Source: Myxococcales bacterium (GTDB taxonomy: Bacteria > Myxococcota_A > Polyangia > Palsa-1104). From it: a stretch of 49,744 nt of DNA. Positions 16,896 to 24,122 of this stretch are shown here, in pieces. How positions within the stretch are numbered: the stretch's first letter is position 1; each line of letters begins with the position of its first letter. The position numbers and the translations under genes are program-made. Location: the NCBI GenBank assembly GCA_003170275.1, contig PNAM01000108.1, forward strand, positions 23,540 through 73,283, in the 5' to 3' direction. Under the pieces are notes generated by a model. It searched no databases and had not been told where the DNA came from. It saw only the letters and a program-made list of their open reading frames with translations.

Positions 16896-17764
16896 TCGAC
16901 CTTCGAGGTGGCGGCCGGCGCGCGCGAGTCGACGGTGATGCGCGGGACGGCGGCGCGCTCGCGGCGCCCGAGCACGTCCTCGCTCTCGACGGTGAGATCG
17001 TTGGCGCCTTCCTTGAGCGCGACCGTGGCGGTGAACTCGCCCGTCGGATCGGCGGTGACGCGCAGGCCGTTGACGCTGATCACCGCGCCTGGAATGGTGT
17101 TGCCGTGCAGCGTGGTCTGCTTCTGTCGTTGCGCCAGCGCGCGCGGCGCCGAGACCTTGAGGAACAGCGACGGCGGGATCGCGGCCGGCGCGCTGGGCGG
17201 GAGATCGCGCTGCACCACCGAGAGCTGCCCGGCGCCGATGGTCACCGACTGGCCGTGCGCCGACAGGGTGACCTGCCCCGACCGGGTGGCGACCGAGACC
17301 TGCGATCCGGTCGACAACATCGAGAACTCGCCGCGGTCGGCGCTGGCCACCGCGCTGGTTCCGACCGCTTCGACCTGCAGCTTGGCGTCGGCGGCGTGCA
17401 CCACCGCGGAGATGCGGCCGTCGCGCAGCTTGACGCGCGAGAGCTTCTCGGTGAGCTCGCCGATGGCCACTTGCGTGTGGCCGGCGATGGTCACGTCCGC
17501 GCGGCCGCCGACGTCGAGGGTGGCGCTGCCTTCCTCGGTGCGCACCAGGTCGTCGGCGGCGAGCTGATCGCCCACCTTCAAGGGCAGCGCCGCGCCCGCG
17601 CCGGATTGACGCTCGGCCCGACCGGCCACCGCGGTCACGCGCACCGTGCGCACCGAACGCGCCGGCGCGGGCGCAGCGTTGGCCACCGGCGGCGCGGCGG
17701 GCGGCGGGTCCGCGCACCCCAACGCCACCAGGGCGACCCCGAGGCCGGCAAGCAGACCGCGCAC
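16889..17764 (-). CDS. FecR-domain lipoprotein
   Basis: This 291-residue lipoprotein is read from GTG 17764 (VRGLLAGLGVALVALGC), giving lipidated Cys17. After a Pro/Ala linker, residues 45-150 match the FecR fold (AGRAERQSGAGAALPLKVGDQL, VRTEEGSATLDVGGRADVTI, VKLRDGRISAVV, VSVATRSGQVTL). The C-terminal 80 residues form an Ig-like domain of the glucodextranase-B type (IPGAVISVNGLRVTADPTGEFTATVALKEGANDLTV). Classical FecR spans the inner membrane and controls a sigma factor. Here there is no anti-sigma helix and no sigma gene; instead two histidine kinases precede it. The start is 2 nt after the kinase stop. A periplasmic scaffold or sensor role is inferred. Confidence 0.85.
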   Translation of the reverse strand: MRGLLAGLGVALVALGCADPPPAAPPVANAAPAPARSVRTVRVTAVAGRAERQSGAGAALPLKVGDQLAADDLVRTEEGSATLDVGGRADVTIAGHTQVAIGELTEKLSRVKLRDGRISAVVHAADAKLQVEAVGTSAVASADRGEFSMLSTGSQVSVATRSGQVTLSAHGQSVTIGAGQLSVVQRDLPPSAPAAIPPSLFLKVSAPRALAQRQKQTTLHGNTIPGAVISVNGLRVTADPTGEFTATVALKEGANDLTVESEDVLGRRERAAVPRITVDSRAPAATSKVEW

Positions 17765-17766
17765 GA

Positions 17767-18621
17767 TCAGGCTCCGAGCGCCGGCAGGTACAGGGTGAAG
17801 GTCGCGCCGCTCATCGCCGCGCCGTTGCCATCCAGGGACAGGGTGCCGCCGTGCTGCTCGACGATCGTGCGACTCACCGACAGCCCCATCCCGGTGCCTT
17901 CGCCGACCGGCTTGGTCGAGAAGAAGGGATCGAAGATCCGCCCGGCCAGCGCGGCCGGCACGCCCGGGCCGTCGTCCTGAACGTGGAGCAGGGCGGCGCC
18001 GTCCGCGTGGCGCGCGCCGACGATACGCACCGTGCCGCCGGTGGTCTTCATGGCGTGCATCGCGTTCATGATCAGGTTGAGCAGCACCTGCTTGAGCGCG
18101 CCGGCATCGCCGCGCACCGCCGGCAGATCGGCCGCAAGCTGAAGGTGCAGCTTCACCTTGTGCAGGTGCAGGTGGTGGTGCACCAGCTTGTCGACGCCCG
18201 CCACCACCTGCGACAGATCGACCGGTGCGTGCTCGGGAGCACGCGGTCGCGTGAAGCTCAAGTATTGGGTGAGAATATCGAGGCAACGCATGGATTCTTT
18301 TTCGATTAATTGCAGCAGCTCGTCGGTCTTTTCGGGCTTGCTCGCGGCCTTTCCGCGCGCCAGCTGCGCGAACCCGAGGATGCCCGTCATCACGTTGCGC
18401 ACCTCGTGCGTCACGCCCGCGCCGACCTGCCCGACCGCCGCCAGCGTCTCCATCCGGTCGTCCGCGCCCGAGAGCCGCGCGAACGCCGCCGCCAGCCGCT
18501 CGTCCACGTCCTCGCCGCGCACGCTCTTGACCTCGACCGTGGCCTCGAGCCCCTCGGCGCTGAGCGCCTCCACCAGCTGTGGGGTCAAGAGCGGTCTGGT
18601 CGCGCCTTTTTTGGTCGACAT
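17767..18621 (-). CDS. Soluble histidine kinase
   Basis: This 284-residue kinase has no membrane segment. Its start ATG 18621 has an AGGAGA Shine-Dalgarno 5 nt upstream. Residues 1-60 form a short N-terminal region with no recognised sensor. The HisKA H-box is VGAGVTHEVRNVMTG (H72). The HATPase domain has the N box LNLIMNAMHAM, G1 DDGPGV, F box FDPFFSTK and G2 GTGMGLS. It should autophosphorylate and pass phosphate to a receiver. The gene is 7 bp downstream of the membrane kinase and 2 bp upstream of the FecR gene. The closest receiver is the divergent protein at 20480; pairing is inferred from position. The two adjacent kinases might form a heterodimer or compete for one partner. Confidence 0.93.
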   Translation of the reverse strand: MSTKKGATRPLLTPQLVEALSAEGLEATVEVKSVRGEDVDERLAAAFARLSGADDRMETLAAVGQVGAGVTHEVRNVMTGILGFAQLARGKAASKPEKTDELLQLIEKESMRCLDILTQYLSFTRPRAPEHAPVDLSQVVAGVDKLVHHHLHLHKVKLHLQLAADLPAVRGDAGALKQVLLNLIMNAMHAMKTTGGTVRIVGARHADGAALLHVQDDGPGVPAALAGRIFDPFFSTKPVGEGTGMGLSVSRTIVEQHGGTLSLDGNGAAMSGATFTLYLPALGA

Positions 18622-18628
18622 GGTTCTC

Positions 18629-20401
18629 CTAGCTGAGGTGCGCCCGCCGGCTGGCGACCGGAAGGATCAGGGTGAAGGTGCTGCCTTCTCCGACGCGGCT
18701 GGCCGCTTTGACGCGCCCGTGGTGCTGCTCGACGATGCGGTGGACGATGGTCAGCCCGAGCCCCTCGCCGCGCCAGTCGTCCTTGGTGGTGAAGAACGGA
18801 TCGAACACCTTCTCCAGGTGCTCGGGGGCGATGCCCTTGCCGGTGTCGATCACCTCCAGGCGCACCACGCCGTCGGCGCCGGCGCTGCGCAGGGTCAGCC
18901 GGCCCGCGCCGCGCATGGCGATCAGCGCATTGCGCAGGAGCTGGATGATCGCCTCCTGAAGCTGCGCCGAGCTGCCGATGATCGGGGGCAGCTCGGCGGC
19001 CAGCTCGCGCACCAGCTCGATTTGCCCGAGCGGCACCTGACGCAGCGCCGCCTCGACCAGCTGGTTGGCGTCGAGCTCGGTGAAGCCTTCGCCCGCGAAG
19101 CTCTCCGAGAAGCTGAGCAGCGTGGCGACGATGCGCTTGATGCGCTGCGCCTCGTCGTCGATCAGCTGCAGCGCCTCGGCGTCCTTGTCGCGGCCTTCCT
19201 TGCGCGCGCGCGACGCCAGGATCTGCGCGAAGCCGAGCACGCTGGTGAGCGGGTTGTTGATCTCGTGCGCGATCCCGGCCCCGAGCGAGCTCACCGCGGC
19301 GATCTTCTGCGACTGCAGGAGCTGCGCCTGCGCTTCCTTCAGCTCGCGGGTGCGCTCGTCGACGCGCGCCTGTAGCTCCGCGTTGAACGCGCGGATCTCG
19401 CCGTCGCGTTTCTGGATCTCGCCCGACATGCGGTTGAAGGCGGCGCCCAGGCGGCCGAGCTCGTCGTTGCCGGCGATCGTGATCTGGTGCCCGAGCTGCC
19501 CCGCGGCCAGCAGATCCGCGCCGCGCACCAGCGCCGCGACCGGCTGGTTGATGCGGCGCGCGAGCAGCAAGCCCGCGGCGACGGCGACCACCAACGAGAC
19601 GGCGATCAACAACAAATTCAACAGGCGCAGCTCGCGGCTGGCGGCGAACGCGACCGAGCGCCGCTGTTGGGTCCAGATCTTCCAGCCGTTGGCGAGGCTG
19701 TTGGTGGCGGTGAGCAGCTCGGGATCGGGTCCCACCATCGCCTGGGGATGCGGCCCGCACAGGACACGCCCGCCGCCGTCGACGAGCAGGGTCTGGATCT
19801 CGTCGGCGCGATCCTGCGCGAGCTCGGCGCACAGGGCGCGCAGCGAGAACCCGAGCGTGACCACCCAGCGCTGCCCGCGCGCGCCGTCGGTCGCCAGCGC
19901 GATCGGCAGGATCGGCGTGTGCTCGGCGAAGAACGGCTCGCCCGCCGCCCAGCCCTTGCTCTTCGCGGCGGCGAACGGGATGTGGTTGGAGAACGCCGAC
20001 AGCTCCTCCATGGTCGCCACCGGATGGTCGGCCAGCTCGGCGCCGGCGTCGGCCTGGCGGAACACGCTGGAGCCGATCCCCGCGCCCTGATCGTCGAGCA
20101 GCGCGGCGACGACGATTCCGGGGTGCTGCCGGTAGACCAGCGCCAGCGCGCCGGCGCGTTCGGCGCCCGACAGCTCCGGCCAGCGGATGCTGCGCGTGAC
20201 CAGCAGCTGCACGCTCTTGAGCGCGCCGTCGAGGAACGCCTGCGCGCGCGTCGCGCCGTTCTCGGCGATGCGCGCGTGCAGCTCGGCGACCTTGCCGTCG
20301 AACGCGCGCTGGTGCACCTGCATCGCCAGCACACCCGAGATGGCCAGCGGCGCCAGCGCGACCGCCGCGATGATCAACGCGAGCTTGAGCCGAACGCTCA
20401 C
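18629..20401 (-). CDS. Membrane histidine kinase with periplasmic sensor and HAMP
   Basis: This 590-residue protein has TM1 at 7-28, an extracytoplasmic sensor of about 230 residues (Cache-like by length and position), TM2 at about 260-281, and a HAMP domain (ARRINQPVAALVRGADLLAAGQLG...DELGRLGAAFNRM). A coiled-coil linker (330-370) leads to the HisKA H-box GAGIAHEINNPLTSV (H379) and a HATPase with LLRNALIAM, DTGKGI, FDPFFTTK and GEGLGLT. The start is GTG 20401 with no clear Shine-Dalgarno. It is the first gene of an operon that continues through the soluble kinase, FecR, barrel and TIG lipoprotein genes. Expression probably responds to the palindromes at 20411-20445. Confidence 0.94.
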   Translation of the reverse strand: MSVRLKLALIIAAVALAPLAISGVLAMQVHQRAFDGKVAELHARIAENGATRAQAFLDGALKSVQLLVTRSIRWPELSGAERAGALALVYRQHPGIVVAALLDDQGAGIGSSVFRQADAGAELADHPVATMEELSAFSNHIPFAAAKSKGWAAGEPFFAEHTPILPIALATDGARGQRWVVTLGFSLRALCAELAQDRADEIQTLLVDGGGRVLCGPHPQAMVGPDPELLTATNSLANGWKIWTQQRRSVAFAASRELRLLNLLLIAVSLVVAVAAGLLLARRINQPVAALVRGADLLAAGQLGHQITIAGNDELGRLGAAFNRMSGEIQKRDGEIRAFNAELQARVDERTRELKEAQAQLLQSQKIAAVSSLGAGIAHEINNPLTSVLGFAQILASRARKEGRDKDAEALQLIDDEAQRIKRIVATLLSFSESFAGEGFTELDANQLVEAALRQVPLGQIELVRELAAELPPIIGSSAQLQEAIIQLLRNALIAMRGAGRLTLRSAGADGVVRLEVIDTGKGIAPEHLEKVFDPFFTTKDDWRGEGLGLTIVHRIVEQHHGRVKAASRVGEGSTFTLILPVASRRAHLS

Positions 20402-20410
20402 GTGACGGGT

Positions 20411-20445
20411 TCATCGTCGACGATGAGGGCGTCGTGCATGCACGA
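20411..20445. promoter_or_regulatory. Two perfect palindromes 20 bp apart in a divergent promoter region
   Basis: TCATCGTCGACGATGA (20411-20426) and TCGTGCATGCACGA (20432-20445) are both perfect palindromes. Their centres (20418.5 and 20438.5) are 20 bp apart, about two helical turns, within the 78 bp between the kinase operon (start 20401) and the receiver gene (start 20480). Neither half-site looks like the other, so two factors, or one operator plus a hairpin, are possible. Confidence 0.5.
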
Positions 20446-20479
20446 ATACGGTATCACGAAAGTGCGTTAGGATGACCCG

Positions 20480-21250
20480 ATGAGCGCATCGGTCGGGTCA
20501 CCGCTTGGGGTCATCACCTTCCCGACCGCAGTGCTGGTGGTCGACGACGAGCCGGTCATTCGCCAGCTGTTCGAGCAGGTCCTGCCGTCGCGCGGGCTCG
20601 AGGTGGTCTCGGCGGCCACCGGCGAAGAGGCGGTGTACCTGTTGCGCAAGCAGGGCTTTGGCTGCCTCCTGGTCGACAAGAACCTGCCCGGCATCGACGG
20701 CATCGCTGTCATGCGCGAGGCGCGCAAGCAGCAGCCCTACTGCGCGTGCATCGTGATCACCGGCTACGCCTCCACCGGCTCGGCGATCGAGGCGCTGCGG
20801 CTGGGCGCCACCGACTACCTCGAGAAGCCGTTCTCCGACGTCGAGCTGCTCGCCGAGAAGGTCGACCACGCGATGAAGGTGCGCAAGGTCGAATACGAGC
20901 GCGACAAGCTGCTCGAGAAGCTGCGCACGTTCCAGGCCGAGCTGAAGAACGCGGGCGGCGAGCTGTCGCGCGCGCAGACCGAGATCGAGATGTTCAACCA
21001 GGTGTTCGAGTTCCGCCTGGAGCAGGCCACCGAGGATCTGCAGAAGCGCTGCCGCACGCTCGAGGACGCGATGCGCTCGCACAAGGATCTCGACACCGTG
21101 GTGCTCTTGCAGCTGGAGGAGGTGCTCGCCTCGGTGCGCGCGCTCGCGAGCGGCGACGACGCCCACCCGTCGATGCGCGGCGTGCTGGCGCGCGTGGCCC
21201 GGCAGCTCGAGGCGCCGCTGCTGACGCTCCACCGCGGAAAAACGAAATGA
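20480..21250 (+). CDS. Response regulator: receiver plus coiled coil
   Basis: This is a 256-residue protein. Residues 15-130 are a receiver with acidic pair D22-D23, phospho-acceptor D66 in LLVDKNLPGIDG, switch T94 in VITGYAS and K116 in LEKPF. Residues 132-220 are predicted coiled coil rich in Glu, Lys and Leu. There is no DNA-binding, GGDEF or other output domain, so the signal is probably transmitted by oligomerisation or binding. An AGGA Shine-Dalgarno lies 7 nt before ATG 20480. It diverges from the two-kinase operon and is the natural candidate partner of those kinases. Its TGA overlaps the ATG of the YjbR-like gene (ATGA). Confidence 0.92.
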   Translation: MSASVGSPLGVITFPTAVLVVDDEPVIRQLFEQVLPSRGLEVVSAATGEEAVYLLRKQGFGCLLVDKNLPGIDGIAVMREARKQQPYCACIVITGYASTGSAIEALRLGATDYLEKPFSDVELLAEKVDHAMKVRKVEYERDKLLEKLRTFQAELKNAGGELSRAQTEIEMFNQVFEFRLEQATEDLQKRCRTLEDAMRSHKDLDTVVLLQLEEVLASVRALASGDDAHPSMRGVLARVARQLEAPLLTLHRGKTK

Positions 21251-21606
21251 CCGACCAGGACGTGCGCAAGCTGGCGCTGTCCCTGCCCGAGGCCGAAGAG
21301 CTCCCGCACATGCAGCGAACGTCGTTCCGCGTGCGCAACAAGATCTTCGCCACGATGTCGGAAGATCGCACCGAAGCGGTGGTGTTCGTCGCGCCGCGCG
21401 AGCGTCTCTACGAGCTGGCCAGCGAGCACCCGCAGATGTTCCGCACGCTCGGCGGCTGGAGCCGCCTGGGCGCGCTTGGCGTGGTGCTGGCGAAGGCGGA
21501 CCGCCTGCTGTTCGAGGAGTTGCTGGTCGCGTCGTGGCGAAAGCGGGCGCCGAAGCGGGCGATCGCGGCGTATGAGGGGAAGGCTGGGAAGGCGGGGCGG
21601 AAGTAG
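21247..21606 (+). CDS. MmcQ/YjbR-like protein
   Basis: This 119-residue protein has the MmcQ/YjbR pattern: VRKLALSLPEAEELPHMQRTSF followed by RVRNKIFATMSEDRTEAVVFV, then LRTLGGW-like and a C-terminal WRKRAPKR. The fold resembles CyaY-like DNA-binding proteins, but the family has no established function. Its start overlaps the stop of the receiver gene by 4 bp (ATGA). The last residues, GKAGKAGRK, are unusually basic and repetitive, and the stop lies 8 bp before the outer edge of the left inverted repeat, so insertion of that element may have altered the C-terminus. Confidence 0.85.
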   Translation: MTDQDVRKLALSLPEAEELPHMQRTSFRVRNKIFATMSEDRTEAVVFVAPRERLYELASEHPQMFRTLGGWSRLGALGVVLAKADRLLFEELLVASWRKRAPKRAIAAYEGKAGKAGRK

Positions 21607-21614
21607 GCGGGGTG

Positions 21615-21818
21615 GGGAAGCGGCAGGCTTGGGAAGTGCGGGGACGCGGGTTCCAGATTTGCCAAGAGGGGTGGGTGGGTAGGCGGTTCGGGCGGTGGTG
21701 GTGCGCGCAGCGGCGGGGAGTTGGTGCGGGGCGCAAGTTTTGGCGGGGCGCATTCGCACGAACCGCGATTCCCGAATGATCGCGCGATCACGGGTTGGCT
21801 GCTTCATGCCGTGGTGGG
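21615..21818. repeat. Left inverted repeat of the transposase element
   Basis: This copy is the reverse complement of 22539-22742 and pairs base for base (position sum 44357). It contains the palindrome at 21777-21790 and a G-rich low-complexity section near 21668-21720. The inner 15 bp overlap the last codons and stop of the transposase gene. Confidence 0.9.
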
Positions 21819-22442
21819 GCGGGGACGCGGCGGCTGAGTGGCGTGTCGCCGGGATGCGCGAGAGGGGCCGTGGATGAGTAGCCAGGTGCGCGGCGGTGTG
21901 ACGAGCTCGGGGTGCGGGACTGCGGTGGAGAGCGGATCGAGGTAGCTCCACGGCACGTAGTGACCCGAGCCGTGCATGTGCTTGTGGTAGTTGAAGTGGA
22001 CGTAGCGGAGGGCGCGCTGGACCTCCGTCGGGGACTGCAGGATGCGGGCGTGGTAGCGGTCCGCGAACACCTTGCCGGTTCGACCCATGATCTTGTTCAG
22101 CGCCCGGGCCATCCGAACGTTGAGGCCCTTCATGCCGCGCGTGAGTGATTGCTCGTTCTCTGCTTCCACGATCAAGTGCAGGTGATTCCCCTGCACCGAG
22201 AAGTTCACCAACTGAAATCCAAACCGCAGACGCCCCTTGGCGAAAGCTCCTGACAACGCGGCAAAGCCCTTCTTCGAGCGCAAGTCACACAATCCTGCGG
22301 CCAGTCTCACCGTCACATGCACCGGCAACCTGTGCCTGAACACAACCCGCCGGCAGTGCGGCACCTGCGGCCGCAAGGCCCGGCGCTTTCTCCCGGCACC
22401 TTTGCGCCTCCCGCCCCAGGTCTTCGCCACCGGTAATCTCAT
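21804..22442 (-). CDS. REP-associated/IS200-like transposase (Y1_Tnp-related)
   Basis: The protein has 212 residues from ATG 22442 (MRLPVAKTWGGRRKGAGRK); ATG 22460 is possible, while 22502 would overlap the likely promoter. The N-terminus is a basic GGRRKGAGRK segment. The domain then resembles Y1/HUH transposases: PVHVTVRL, VNFSVQGNHLHLIVEAENE with the HLH metal motif, and GKVFADRYHARIL with YVHFNYHKH. The helix that normally holds the nucleophilic Tyr (RYxRxFN) reads RMARALN, so the usual Tyr is replaced. The C-terminal 30 residues are basic and Pro-rich. HUH proteins of this kind cut and join single-stranded DNA hairpins. The gene lies wholly between or within the long inverted repeats. 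Confidence 0.85.
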   Translation of the reverse strand: MRLPVAKTWGGRRKGAGRKRRALRPQVPHCRRVVFRHRLPVHVTVRLAAGLCDLRSKKGFAALSGAFAKGRLRFGFQLVNFSVQGNHLHLIVEAENEQSLTRGMKGLNVRMARALNKIMGRTGKVFADRYHARILQSPTEVQRALRYVHFNYHKHMHGSGHYVPWSYLDPLSTAVPHPELVTPPRTWLLIHGPSRASRRHATQPPRPRPTTA

Positions 22443-22473
22443 CGTTAGCTGCGCTGACATTTTGATTAAGCGC

Positions 22474-22502
22474 ACAGTAACCATCTGCCACTCATTTGTC
22501 AA
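22474..22502 (-). promoter_or_regulatory. Sigma-70-like promoter of the transposase gene
   Basis: On the minus strand a perfect TTGACA (22502-22497) is followed after 17 bp by TACTGT (22479-22474). Transcription would begin near 22467, just upstream of ATG 22460 and ATG 22442. The surrounding 22440-22535 is notably AT-richer than the rest of the window. Confidence 0.55.
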
Positions 22503-22538
22503 TGAGAATCACCACCCAATCAGCAAAAAAACTCCCCT

Positions 22539-22742
22539 CCCACCACGGCATGAAGCAGCCAACCCGTGATCGCGCGATCATTCGGGAATCGCGGTTCGTG
22601 CGAATGCGCCCCGCCAAACCTTTCGCCCCGCACCCGCTCCCCGCCGCTGCGCGCACCACCGCCGCCCGAACCGCCTACCCACCCACCCCTCTCAGCAAAT
22701 CCGGAACCCGCGTGCCCGCACTTCCCAAGCCTGCCGCTTCCC
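22539..22742. repeat. Right inverted repeat of the transposase element
   Basis: This is the mirror copy of 21615-21818, with its palindrome at 22567-22580. With the promoter region it fills most of the gene-free stretch 22443-22861. The remaining 22743-22861 is C-rich, carries a short CGCCTCAGCC direct repeat near 22749 and 22762, and shows no gene I can support. Confidence 0.9.
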
Positions 22743-22861
22743 ACCGCCCGCCTCAGCCTCCCGCCTCAGCCCTCCGTCAGATCACCGCCCCTTCAACCGC
22801 ATCAACAGCCGCACCAGCGTCCCCACCACCCGCGCGTCACGCGGTCGCGACGGTCTCGTCG

Positions 22862-23688
22862 TCAGGGCGCCGCGAGCACCGCGCCGCAGCCCTCGGGCAG
22901 CGTGGCGGCCGCTCCGACCCGCGCCGAGTAGGACTGGTGCTCGCGCGCGCGATCCTCCTGCGCCTTGGCGTTGAACCACCAGTCGAGCTCGCCGCAGCCG
23001 TCGCCCGGCGGCAGGGCGGCTTGCGCGAGGCACGCGGGGCTGTCCGGGGGACAGGACAGGCGCACGTGAAAGTGATCGTCGTGTCCCCACCATGGGCGCA
23101 CCTTGTGCAGCCACGCGCGATGCGGTTCGTCGCCGGCCCGCTCGCACAGCGCGCGCTTGAGCACCGGATTCACGAACAGCCGCTCGACCTGCGTCTGACT
23201 GGCGAACAACTCCAGCAGGCGCGCGATCGCGGCGTCGAAGCGTGCCACCGGCTGCGCGCGCGCGGCGTCGACCATCGACACCGTCGTCTTGCCGGCCGGC
23301 GGCAGGAACCACACGTCCACGTCCAGCCCGCTCTGGTGGCTCGCGTGCCCGGTCGGCGCCGGCCCGCCGCGCGGCTGCGAAAGATCGCCGATCACCAGCG
23401 GCGGAAGGCGCAGCTTCTTGGTCTCCAGCCCGAGCTCGCGCAACAGCGCGATCAAGATCGGATGTCCGAACACGCGATTGCGCTCGGGCCGCGCCACGCG
23501 AAAGCCGGTCCCGGCGAGCGGCAGCGCGGCCCCACCTTCGAGACATCCGGCGCTGTAGCCACCGATCGCGTGCGCCGCGCCTTTGGTCGGCGCGCGAACC
23601 TTGCTCCACTCATTCACGGGAGCCGGCAACGGATCCGCGCGCGCCCGCAGGTCATCGCAACGATCATCGCCAGCGACGCAAAGCGCAT
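22862..23688 (-). CDS. mepA: Penicillin-insensitive murein endopeptidase, frameshifted after signal peptide
   Basis: MepA cleaves D-Ala-mDAP cross-links in periplasmic peptidoglycan. The catalytic part (open from TTG 23629 to 22862) carries the family zinc-site motifs GHASHQSGLDVD and WWGHDDHFHVRL, plus NEWSKV and GGYSAGCLEGG. No signal peptide lies in that frame. However, ATG 23688, which shares a base with the TGA of the upstream gene (TGATG), starts MRFASLAMIVAMTC in another frame, and the MepA frame just before the domain reads RARADPLPAP, a typical cleavage region. One missing base in the GC run near 23636-23655 would join them to give about 275 residues, close to the 274 of E. coli MepA. 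This is either a sequencing error, a real mutation or -1 slippage. Confidence 0.85.
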
Positions 23689-24122
23689 CACCGGAAGCGT
23701 AGCACCAGCCCGACCGCGAGGAGGAAGTAGGGCAGGTTCACGCCGATGAACAGCACCGGGTTGGCAATGTGGTAGCCGACGAAATCGGCGGTCACGTAGA
23801 CCACGACGTTGATCGCCAGCGCGCCGGCGAACACCAGCGCGGGCACGCGAATCCAGGCGGCGCGGCGCACCAGCGCGTAGATCAACAGCAGGTAGAACGG
23901 CCCGTACACGAACATCGACACGCCGGTCTGCGCGCGCAACATCGGCGGATCTTCGAGCAGCAGCGGATCGGTCTGCGAGGCAAAGCGGAACATGGCGCGC
24001 GCCAGCGGATTGGCGCTGTCGGCGGTGAGCGGCACGCCGAACGCGGACAGCGGATCGATCACGAACGAGGTCACCGCGAACGCGGCGCACAACACGATCA
24101 ACAGCCAGTCCCAGCGGCTCAC
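23688..24122 (-). CDS. EXPERA/TMEM97-like four-helix membrane protein
   Basis: This 144-residue protein has four predicted membrane helices. The pattern FVIDPLSAFG, then SQTDPLLLEDPPMLRAQTGVSMFVYGPFYLLLIYALV, AAWIRVPALVFAGA and a final YFLLAVGLVLRFR resembles the EXPERA domain of TMEM97/sigma-2 receptor, TM6SF2 and emopamil-binding sterol isomerase. Those proteins bind or isomerise sterols, so a lipid or sterol ligand is plausible. The GTG start at 24122 overlaps the upstream oxidase stop by 4 bp, and its TGA overlaps the probable mepA ATG. Family membership is judged by pattern only. Confidence 0.65.
   Translation of the reverse strand: MSRWDWLLIVLCAAFAVTSFVIDPLSAFGVPLTADSANPLARAMFRFASQTDPLLLEDPPMLRAQTGVSMFVYGPFYLLLIYALVRRAAWIRVPALVFAGALAINVVVYVTADFVGYHIANPVLFIGVNLPYFLLAVGLVLRFR

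Larger units (their letters stand above)
21615..22742 (-). mobile_element. RAYT/IS200-like element with long inverted repeats
   Basis: The unit of about 1.13 kb consists of two inverted repeats of about 204 bp (21615-21818 and 22539-22742) around a single Y1-like transposase gene. The repeats align without gaps with 9 mismatches by eye (about 95% identity). Each carries the perfect palindrome TGATCGCGCGATCA (21777-21790 and 22567-22580). IS200/IS605 elements lack such terminal repeats, and the REP sequences that flank RAYT genes are only tens of bases long, so this organisation is unusual. Similarity decays at the outer edges and I found no convincing target-site duplication. The element sits between the YjbR-like gene and mepA. 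Confidence 0.75.

Noticed and set aside
14862..17567. A 901-residue open frame on the plus strand opposite the barrel and FecR genes, and similar long antisense frames at 108, 6555, 25621 and 37881
   Set aside because: They are rich in Arg, Ala, Gly and His with no domain pattern, and lie opposite well-supported genes. Long antisense frames are expected at this GC content.
16889..17764. FecR gene as the anti-sigma partner of an ECF sigma factor
   Set aside because: The protein is a lipoprotein without the N-terminal anti-sigma helix, and no sigma factor gene is present nearby.
22782..22861. A minus-strand frame ending VVGTLVRLLMRLKGR that could be the tail of a lost gene
   Set aside because: It continues only as a shadow of mepA in another frame, has no start of its own, and is too short to identify.
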